Assembly: GCA_001805205.1 (NCBI GenBank)
Contig: MHER01000118.1
Coordinates: 1-5,146 of the forward strand
From: Nitrospirae bacterium RIFCSPLOW2_12_42_9
Lineage (GTDB): Bacteria; Nitrospirota; 9FT-COMBO-42-15; HDB-SIOI813
Reading direction: 5' to 3'
DNA length: 5,146 nt
Positions 1 through 5,146 of this stretch are shown here, piece by piece. Position 1 is the stretch's first letter; each line of letters starts with the position of its first letter. Under the pieces are notes generated by a model that had not been told where the DNA came from, did no database searches, and saw nothing but the letters and a program-made list of their open reading frames with translations. A program made the position numbers and the translations under genes.

Positions 1-52
1 ACACCCACCAGGATTAATTTAACAATATATTGAAAATGCATAGAGAGCCATA

Positions 53-1096
53 ATGAGTCTTGAAGGGCACCTTGAAGACTTAAGTCTTGCAGACATATTT
101 CAGATAATCCATTTGAGCAAAAAGACCGGTGTGCTTTCCGTGGAACACGCCTCCGGTAAGGGTAGGATAGTCTTTCATAATGGCCAGATATTGTATGCCT
201 CCCTTCAGAACCGTGAAAAACTGGGGGAAAGGCTTATAAAGGAGGGTCTGATTAAAGAGAAGGAATTAGAGGCAGCCCTCAGAATACAGAAAGACAGAAA
301 GGTACATGAACCATTAGGTGCTATACTATCTGAAAACAGGCTTGTGGAAAAGGATGTACTGGAAGGGATCCTCAGGGAACAACTTAAAGAGGTGGTTTAT
401 GAGCTTCTTTCATGGGAGGATGGGACATTCAAATTTGAAGCTGATAAAGATAGTCCGGATATTCTACCAGGGGGGAGCGTAAGTCCTGAATATCTGCTGT
501 TGGAAGGGTCAAGGTTGAAGGATGAAGGGACAATGGTAAAAGAAGGCGCTGAGGAGATAAAAGATTTAGATGAGATTATTCAGCCTGATGTGAACATAGA
601 AAGTGGAACCAGTAAAACATCTGTACTCCTTTCATTAATAGAAGAGATATCTGTTACTACAGAAAGCACAGAGGTACTGCTGATGGTCCTCAGGCTGGCA
701 GGTGAAATCCTGAACAGGGCGGTTTTATTTACTGTTAAGGAAGATCGTGTGCATGGATTCGGACAGGTAGGGTTATCAATTAATTCAGCAGACCAGAGGG
801 TAAAGGGTTTAAATGTCCCTTTATCAAAGCCGTCTGTTATAAGTAATGTAGTCCAAAAGAGATTAAGTTATAAGGGTCCTGTTGAAGAGCTGGATTGGAA
901 TAATTATCTCATCACACATATAGGCGAGGGTATACCGGGTGAAGTTTTTGTTTCCCCTGTCATGGAAGGGGATAAGGTTATCGCAGTGCTGTATGGAGAT
1001 AATCTCCCTTTCAAGAAGCCGGTTGGTGATACAACAATCCTTGAGGCATTTATCAAAGTTGCCGGGATTGTACTCCTGGCAGCTAAACGTTCATGA
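53..1096 (+). CDS. DUF4388 (PATAN-type) protein with GspE-N/MshEN-like repeats and a C-terminal GAF-like region
   Basis: The 347-residue protein has no signal peptide or membrane segment and is probably cytosolic. Residues 1-55 match the DUF4388/PATAN pattern (start MSLEGHLEDLSLADIFQIIH, then GVLSV and GRIVFHNGQILYA). Residues 56-110 hold two 24-residue stretches of the GspE-N/MshEN type (K56-Q79 and P87-Q110, each with LG, regular leucines and a final Gln). An acidic linker (about 155-185) leads to an alpha/beta region (about 190-345) that resembles a GAF domain; that call is weaker. DUF4388 proteins are known mainly as regulatory modules near two-component, chemosensory and type IV pilus systems, and no enzymatic activity is established. 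The ATG at 53 has only a weak GAGAG-type ribosome site (42-47), and a TAA overlaps it as TAATG. As first gene before cheA, it may supply input or scaffold the kinase; that is inference. Confidence 0.85.
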   Translation: MSLEGHLEDLSLADIFQIIHLSKKTGVLSVEHASGKGRIVFHNGQILYASLQNREKLGERLIKEGLIKEKELEAALRIQKDRKVHEPLGAILSENRLVEKDVLEGILREQLKEVVYELLSWEDGTFKFEADKDSPDILPGGSVSPEYLLLEGSRLKDEGTMVKEGAEEIKDLDEIIQPDVNIESGTSKTSVLLSLIEEISVTTESTEVLLMVLRLAGEILNRAVLFTVKEDRVHGFGQVGLSINSADQRVKGLNVPLSKPSVISNVVQKRLSYKGPVEELDWNNYLITHIGEGIPGEVFVSPVMEGDKVIAVLYGDNLPFKKPVGDTTILEAFIKVAGIVLLAAKRS

Positions 1097-1116
1097 CAGG
1101 GATAATTGAAAAGGAT

Positions 1117-1142
1117 GTAGGGACAGACCTTCAGGTCTGTCC
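1117..1142 (+). repeat. REP-like unit 1 (GTAG plus 10-bp palindrome)
   Basis: GTAG at 1117-1120 is followed by GGACAGACCT (1121-1130), TC, and AGGTCTGTCC (1133-1142). The two arms are perfect reverse complements. It matches unit 2 at 23 of 26 positions. Confidence 0.8.
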
Positions 1143-1158
1143 AAAACAGCATAGAAGT

Positions 1159-1184
1159 GGACAAACCTAAAGGTTTGTCCCTAC
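1159..1184 (-). repeat. REP-like unit 2, opposite orientation
   Basis: On the + strand this reads GGACAAACCT (1159-1168), AA, AGGTTTGTCC (1171-1180), then CTAC, so GTAG leads the unit on the - strand. The arms are perfect reverse complements. Compared with unit 1, one stem pair is changed on both sides (G-C to A-T), which keeps the palindrome intact. Confidence 0.8.
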
Positions 1185-1218
1185 GAGCTCGGGAATTTTC
1201 ACGGTAAAAATAAATAAG

Positions 1219-3273
1219 ATGGCAGATAATCAAAAAATCCAGGAATTCCTTATTGAAGCTGAAGATATCATCCAGACTTTAAGCAGAAACCTGAATCAAC
1301 TCCAATCCCATTCTTCATCATCAAAAATTACGGACCCAAATATAGTAAATGAATTATTCAGGAATATGCACAACCTTAAAGGGATATCCTCGATTTCCGG
1401 ATTTACCAGGATGCCTGCCCTCGCTCATAAGCTGGAAGATCTGCTGGATAATCTGAGGCTGGACCGCATCGGACTATCCGCTTTTGTTATGGACATACTT
1501 CATGAAGGTATAGATATCCTCATAAGGATTTTAAGAGAGATTAGCAGAGAGGGAGTAGAACATTTTGAAACAGAATATCTTATGGACAAGATTGAAGAGA
1601 CCCTGATTGACCTCGCAGCCCATGGTGAATTACCTGCCGGAGATGTTGAAAATATGAGTTCTGATATATTTAAGGGGTTATCTGAATTTGAAGTGCATCG
1701 CCTGAAGGAGAGTCTTAAAAATGGTTCACTTCCATACAAGATTACAGTAAGTTTTCCAATTGATAAAGTTGATCAGGATATTGCAGCTATTCAGGAGAAA
1801 CTCAAAAAATTCGGAGAGGTTATTGCACTAATTCCAGCCACCGGGTTTCCTCAGGAAAATGGGTTGGCATTTGATATTATCTTCTCTTCATTAATTGAAA
1901 AGGTGGAATCAATTGTCGGTGATATCCCGGGAGGCAATATATTAAATATTCAAAATATGGAAGCATTCTTTGATAATAGGACAAATCAGGAATCAGGTAA
2001 TCTTCTTTCCAGAGAACCCTCTGCAAAAAGTATTACAATGGCTGTAAAAGTATCTATAGAAAAGCTGGATACTATCCTCAATAATATCGGGGAGATATTT
2101 TTACTGAACGACACTATATTTTACATGACTAAGGATTTAAAAAGGCAATACGGCCATAACAGGAGCGTGCTTGAGTTTCATAAGATATCCAGGGAATTAT
2201 TCAAGAGACTGTCATCGCTGAGAGATGACCTTGTTGAGATCAGGATGGTCCAGGTAGGGCATATGTTTGACAGACTCTCTCTCATAGTAGAAAGGCTCTC
2301 TAAAGAATTATCCAAAGAAATAAGGATAGAGGTAGAGGGGAGTCATACCAAATTAGATAAGTCAATAATCGAAGGGCTTGCAGATCCCCTGATGCATATC
2401 ATCAGGAATGCGGTTGATCATGGCATTGAAGATAATGCCGCAAGACAAACATCCGGTAAGAAAAAGGCAGGGACTATTATTCTTAGGGCCTCACAGAAAG
2501 ATGGAAAGGTATTGATAGAGGTAGAGGATGATGGAGCAGGCATAGACTTGAAGAAGATCCATTCTATTGCATCAGAGAAGGGACTGATAAATAATGAGGA
2601 TGGAGTGGATGAAAAGAAACTTATAGATTTTCTATTTCTGCCGGGATTCAGTACAAGCAGCAGTGTTAATGAGATATCCGGCAGGGGTGTTGGGTTAGAT
2701 GTTGTGGCAAAGAATATCGCAGGCCTTGGAGGGATGATAGATGTTGACACAAAGTGGGGTAAGGGGACCAAATTCTCAATCTCACTACCCCTGACACTAC
2801 TTATAGAGAGGGCACTGATAGTTACTGAGGCAAACAGGTGTTTTGCCATACCCCTTAATTCCATTTCTGAGAATTTTATTATTAGTAATAAGGCTATAAA
2901 AAAACTTGGTGTTAACGAGGTATTTAATGTAAGAGGGCATTTTATTCCACTCTTACGACTTGGAGACATTATGAGGTTTAATAATGGAACCTCAGCCGCT
3001 TCAAGAGGATGCCTGGGTGGAATATTAAATAAAGAAAAGATACAACGATTCTCTAAAGCTGATAAAAAATATGTAGTTATGCTCGGCCTTGCAGAAAAGA
3101 GGGTTGGTATAATCGTTGATGCAATACATGGTCAGAGGGAGATATTGATTAAGCCTGTTAGTGAGTTGCTTGGTGGAATACCGTGTGTTGCCGGATTTAC
3201 TGAAATCGATTCAAAGCAGATATTGCCGGTAATTGATGTAGGTGAAGTTATAGAAAAGTGCAAGGTGGCTTAA
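1219..3273 (+). CDS. cheA: CheA-type chemosensory histidine kinase
   Basis: The 684-residue kinase should autophosphorylate on its Hpt domain and pass phosphate to response regulators. In order: Hpt/P1 (about 1-135) with phosphoacceptor H51 in the MHNLKG box; a P2-like regulator-docking region (about 170-245); dimerisation P3 (about 270-345); HATPase P4 (about 350-525); and CheW-like P5 (about 525-684). Catalytic motifs are complete: N-box with H393, N397, D400 and H401; G1 as DDGAG at 437-441; F-box LPGFST near 474-479; G2 GRGVG at 488-492; and GKGT at 514-517. There is no receiver domain at the C-terminus, unlike WspE- or FrzE-type kinases. The family-typical RMVP after the dimerisation region reads RMVQ here (342-345). 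The ATG at 1219 is the only reasonable start: the frame closes at 1168-1170 with no other ATG, GTG or TTG. It has no clear Shine-Dalgarno site. Confidence 0.97.
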   Translation: MADNQKIQEFLIEAEDIIQTLSRNLNQLQSHSSSSKITDPNIVNELFRNMHNLKGISSISGFTRMPALAHKLEDLLDNLRLDRIGLSAFVMDILHEGIDILIRILREISREGVEHFETEYLMDKIEETLIDLAAHGELPAGDVENMSSDIFKGLSEFEVHRLKESLKNGSLPYKITVSFPIDKVDQDIAAIQEKLKKFGEVIALIPATGFPQENGLAFDIIFSSLIEKVESIVGDIPGGNILNIQNMEAFFDNRTNQESGNLLSREPSAKSITMAVKVSIEKLDTILNNIGEIFLLNDTIFYMTKDLKRQYGHNRSVLEFHKISRELFKRLSSLRDDLVEIRMVQVGHMFDRLSLIVERLSKELSKEIRIEVEGSHTKLDKSIIEGLADPLMHIIRNAVDHGIEDNAARQTSGKKKAGTIILRASQKDGKVLIEVEDDGAGIDLKKIHSIASEKGLINNEDGVDEKKLIDFLFLPGFSTSSSVNEISGRGVGLDVVAKNIAGLGGMIDVDTKWGKGTKFSISLPLTLLIERALIVTEANRCFAIPLNSISENFIISNKAIKKLGVNEVFNVRGHFIPLLRLGDIMRFNNGTSAASRGCLGGILNKEKIQRFSKADKKYVVMLGLAEKRVGIIVDAIHGQREILIKPVSELLGGIPCVAGFTEIDSKQILPVIDVGEVIEKCKVA

Positions 3274-3276
3274 TCC

Positions 3277-3292
3277 TGAACGTTTAAGTTCA
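3277..3292. repeat. Short inverted repeat in the cheA-regulator gap
   Basis: TGAAC (3277-3281) and GTTCA (3288-3292) are reverse complements around a 6-nt centre. The site is in the 48-nt gap 3274-3321, otherwise AT-rich with no convincing promoter. It could be a small operator or a weak hairpin, but a 5-bp arm is close to chance. Confidence 0.25.
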
Positions 3293-3321
3293 TACTTTAA
3301 AATCCGAAATTATTGTTAATT

Positions 3322-4248
3322 ATGGCAAATAACGTCTTAATAGTGGATGACTCACAACTTATGCGGGAAAAGGTTGTTGAGACGCTTAAAAGAGTAGCTC
3401 TGTTCAATAATTATTATGAGGCAGATGACGGTATTAATGCAATAAAGGTTTTATCAAAAGAAGAGATCGGTATGGTGATTAGCGATGTAACAATGCCCAG
3501 GATGGACGGATTTAAACTGCTTGATTTTGTTCAGAAAGAAAAGAGGTTAGAGGATGTCATGGTCATTATACTGTCCGGAAATCGCGGGGTATATGACCGG
3601 ATAAAGGGTTTGGAGAGCGGTGCAATAGACTATATCACCAAGCCATTCCATCCACAAGAACTCATTATAAGAGTTAGGATATTACTTAAGATGAAACAGC
3701 TCCAGAAAGACCTGAAGGAAAAAATAGCTGAGTTGGAGCGTGTCTCTGTGATAGATAATTTAACCGGTTTATATAACCAGAGATACCTCTATGATAACCT
3801 GATGAGGGAGTATAACAGATGTGAGCGGTTTAATCTGAAACTCTCCCTGATAATGCTTGATATAGACAATTTTAAGGAGGTAAATGACTTTTTTGGTCAT
3901 CAATGTGGTGATACTGTACTTAAAGAGATTGGTAGATTATTGCAGGTTACCCTCCGTGGGTATGATTTCGCTGTAAGATATGGAGGAGATGAATTTATTA
4001 TTGTCCTGTCACAGAACACAGCAATAGGTGCACATATTGTAGGTGAAAGGATAAGGAAGATAATTGAAGACAGCCCCATTTTAAAGGAATTAAACGGTGG
4101 AAACTATATAACTGCGAGTGTGGGTGTGGCCACATATCCGGATGACACTACTGATGGCTATGAATCACTCATCAATAAGGTTGATAATGCATTATATTTA
4201 GCAAAACGCGAAGGCAGAAACAGGGTTGTCTATAATGCCAGGGCTTAA
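3322..4248 (+). CDS. Response regulator with diguanylate cyclase output (REC-GGDEF, WspR/PleD-like)
   Basis: The 308-residue cytosolic protein should make cyclic di-GMP from two GTP when its receiver is phosphorylated. The receiver (about 1-122) is complete: acidic pair D9/D10, phosphoacceptor D55 ([11 protein letters not shown]), S85, and K107 in the DYITKPF motif. A helical, probably coiled-coil linker (about 122-142, [20 protein letters not shown]) leads to the GGDEF domain (about 143-306). That domain has DNLTGLYN, the [10 protein letters not shown] metal/substrate motif (180-189), GH at 192-193, and intact GGDEF at 221-225. An inhibitory I-site, RGYD (R212, D215), lies five residues before GGDEF, the spacing seen in PleD, so product feedback is expected. 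I prefer the ATG at 3322, since [10 protein letters not shown] fits the usual receiver start; an in-frame TTG at 3313 would add three residues. No strong ribosome site precedes either start. Its place beside cheA makes CheA its likely phosphodonor. Confidence 0.95.
   Translation: MANNVLIVDDSQLMREKVVETLKRVALFNNYYEADDGINAIKVLSKEEIGMVISDVTMPRMDGFKLLDFVQKEKRLEDVMVIILSGNRGVYDRIKGLESGAIDYITKPFHPQELIIRVRILLKMKQLQKDLKEKIAELERVSVIDNLTGLYNQRYLYDNLMREYNRCERFNLKLSLIMLDIDNFKEVNDFFGHQCGDTVLKEIGRLLQVTLRGYDFAVRYGGDEFIIVLSQNTAIGAHIVGERIRKIIEDSPILKELNGGNYITASVGVATYPDDTTDGYESLINKVDNALYLAKREGRNRVVYNARA
4222..4225 (+). promoter_or_regulatory. Probable ribosome binding site for cheW
   Basis: AGGG lies 9 nt before the ATG at 4235, inside the end of the upstream gene. 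It supports the ATG over the in-frame TTG at 4226, which would sit directly against it. Confidence 0.45.
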
Positions 4249-4705
4249 AGATTATAAAGATTCAGATAAGAGAGGACAGAAATACCTGGTCTTTTTACTT
4301 AATGAAGAGGAATATGCTGTAGAGGTAGTAAAGGTTAAAGAGATTATACCATATACAGAAGTTACAGAGGTTCCTAACACAAGTCCTTATGTAAGCGGGG
4401 TAATATCATTAAGGGGAGTAGTAATACCGGTACTGGATTTTAAAAAATGTGCCGGCGCTTCATCAAAACCACAGATACAAAAAGATCGGATTATAATAGT
4501 AAATTATCATAAATTCCTTGCGGGGATACCGGTTGATTTTGTAAAGGAGGTAGTAAATATCTTCCCGGAAAACTTCAGACCTGATCCACAATTTATGGGT
4601 AAGGAGAAGATAGAATTTTTACACGGGATTATTGAGTATAAAGACAGGTTTATTATGGTATTAAAGATTTCAGTCCTTCTTAATTATTTAAGACATGAAA
4701 ACTGA
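4235..4705 (+). CDS. cheW: CheW-family chemosensory adaptor
   Basis: The 156-residue single-domain adaptor is expected to bridge CheA (through its P5 domain) and a chemoreceptor tip. The CheW fold is clear along the whole length: [15 protein letters not shown] near 17-31, [26 protein letters not shown] (51-61, with conserved R60), VIPVLDFK, then DRIIIVN, the second half-barrel, and [19 protein letters not shown] near the end. Length is normal for CheW. The start at ATG 4235 overlaps the REC-GGDEF gene by 14 nt, and the next gene overlaps its end by 11 nt, so these three genes are very likely co-translated. A TTG at 4226 is an alternative start. No receptor gene is in the window, so its receptor partner is unknown. 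Confidence 0.95.
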   Translation: MPGLKDYKDSDKRGQKYLVFLLNEEEYAVEVVKVKEIIPYTEVTEVPNTSPYVSGVISLRGVVIPVLDFKKCAGASSKPQIQKDRIIIVNYHKFLAGIPVDFVKEVVNIFPENFRPDPQFMGKEKIEFLHGIIEYKDRFIMVLKISVLLNYLRHEN

Positions 4706-5146
4706 TTGCGAAAAAGCAGACATATTAATATGGGCCAGAGATGAGGTATTAAAAGAGGCCATTTCAACTATCCTTGAAGAAGAGGGTTTAAAGATACATA
4801 CTGCATATGATGAGCATGAGATGTTCAAACTCCTCGATGATCACCAGCCGCAGATTGCGATTTTAGAATCAGGACTTCCAAAGGTCTTTGGTTTAGAGGC
4901 CCATGAAATAATTAGGAGGATTGAAAGGTTCAAAGGTATAAAGATTTTATTATTATATTCTGATGCCTGCAATCCGGATGCAGCCATGAATACCATTTCC
5001 GGGCCTGATGACTATATTGAAACAGACCAAATACATGAACTCTTGATTTCAAAGATAAGGAGCATTATCCCTGAAGAGCTGCTTCCTTGCGAGGCCCGGG
5101 CAGAAGTTCAACTCCTTGACATAAAGGATAAAGATGATGCAGATAT
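4695..5146 (+). CDS. Degenerate receiver-domain protein, 3'-truncated by the window edge
   Basis: The frame is open from the ATG at 4695 to the end, giving 150 codons; the true C-terminus is not visible. Residues 8-125 follow the receiver pattern: [14 protein letters not shown], then [23 protein letters not shown] and PDDYIET. Key residues are changed. The acidic pair becomes A14/R15, the phosphoacceptor Asp becomes E58 (GAA at 4866-4868), and the conserved Lys position reads T110. S89 is kept at the Ser/Thr position. It is therefore unlikely to be phosphorylated in the normal way and may act as a fixed-state protein-interaction module; that is inference. After about residue 125 a charged stretch begins ([11 protein letters not shown]), likely a linker to another domain. 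The ATG overlaps the end of cheW by 11 nt. No good ribosome site is seen, which suits translational coupling. Confidence 0.85.
   Translation, partial: MKTDCEKADILIWARDEVLKEAISTILEEEGLKIHTAYDEHEMFKLLDDHQPQIAILESGLPKVFGLEAHEIIRRIERFKGIKILLLYSDACNPDAAMNTISGPDDYIETDQIHELLISKIRSIIPEELLPCEARAEVQLLDIKDKDDAD

Larger units (their letters stand above)
1117..1184. repeat. BIME-like pair of inverted REP units between the DUF4388 gene and cheA
   Basis: This 68-bp element is two near-identical 26-nt units facing each other across a 16-nt spacer (1143-1158). Each unit, read outward-in, is GTAG followed by a perfect 10-bp palindrome with a 2-nt centre. The outer 14 bp (1117-1130 and 1171-1184) are inverted repeats with one mismatch. 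GTAG beside an imperfect palindrome, arranged in inverted pairs, is the known layout of REP/BIME elements mobilised by REP-associated tyrosine transposases (RAYT/TnpA_REP). The transposase is not in the window. There is no T-run after either stem, so it is a poor intrinsic terminator. It lies within the presumed transcript and could affect mRNA stability or separate expression of the first gene from cheA. Confidence 0.85.

Noticed and set aside
1..52. End of an upstream gene, or a promoter or short leader ORF (ATG at 36 to TAA at 53)
   Set aside because: All three + frames close between 15 and 33, so a gene end is possible but none is recognisable. The leader frame would have only five codons, and no -35/-10 pair is convincing.
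1143..1218. Terminator or promoter between the DUF4388 gene and cheA
   Set aside because: The hairpins lack a T-run. TTGTCC at 1175-1180 has no -10 box at acceptable spacing; the nearest TAAAAA is about 25 nt away.
904..1233. Open frame on the - strand across the end of the DUF4388 gene and the REP element
   Set aside because: The translation resembles no family I recognise, and the frame is a shadow of a well-supported gene plus a repeat.
1500..1739. Open frame on the - strand inside cheA
   Set aside because: Antisense shadow with Ser/Arg-rich, low-complexity translation; cheA is strongly supported on the other strand.
2418..2969. 183-codon open frame on the - strand inside cheA
   Set aside because: It covers the ATP-binding region and CheW-like domain of CheA in antisense and has Ser/Pro/Phe-rich shadow composition.
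3313..3321. TTG start giving three extra residues to the REC-GGDEF protein
   Set aside because: The ATG at 3322 gives the usual receiver N-terminus, and no ribosome site favours the TTG.
3274..3321. Promoter for the REC-GGDEF gene
   Set aside because: TAAAAT at 3298-3303 resembles a -10 box, but the sequence 17 nt upstream (CCTGAA) is not a -35 box.
3884..3976. 30-codon frame starting ATG just after AAGGAGGTAA, inside the REC-GGDEF gene
   Set aside because: The strong ribosome-site look comes from codons of the conserved FKEVND motif. The frame is short, out of phase, and has no independent support.

Overview
The window looks like part of one bacterial chemosensory operon. Five genes lie on the + strand in close succession: a DUF4388 (PATAN-type) protein, a CheA histidine kinase, a response regulator with a diguanylate cyclase output (REC-GGDEF), a CheW adaptor, and the start of a protein with a degenerate receiver domain that runs off the right edge. 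No gene on the - strand is supported. Base composition is moderately AT-rich (estimated by eye, not counted). Arginine is often AGG/AGA and isoleucine often ATA. With the gene content this suggests a Gram-negative, probably environmental or uncultured lineage such as Nitrospirota or a deltaproteobacterial-type group. That placement is a guess from style; there is no marker gene here.

Layout: 1-52 is a short AT-rich leader. 53-1096 is the DUF4388 protein with a GspE-N/MshEN-like tandem segment and a probable C-terminal GAF-like domain. 1097-1218 is the only sizeable gap; it holds a 68-bp element (1117-1184) made of two inverted REP-like units, each opening with GTAG. 1219-3273 is cheA. A 48-nt gap leads to the REC-GGDEF gene (3322-4248). 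cheW (4235-4705) overlaps the end of that gene, and the last gene (4695 to the edge) overlaps the end of cheW.

How the genes could work together: CheA has an intact Hpt histidine and ATP-binding motifs but no receiver of its own. The adjacent REC-GGDEF protein has a complete phosphoacceptor site, a complete GGDEF motif and an inhibitory I-site. The simplest reading is a Wsp-like pathway in which CheA phosphorylates a diguanylate cyclase and so controls cyclic di-GMP. CheW would link CheA to a receptor that is not in the window. The DUF4388 protein and the pseudo-receiver are the unexplained parts. The first may be a c-di-GMP-responsive or scaffold component. The second has Glu where receivers have the phosphorylated Asp, so it may be a fixed-state, phosphorylation-independent partner.
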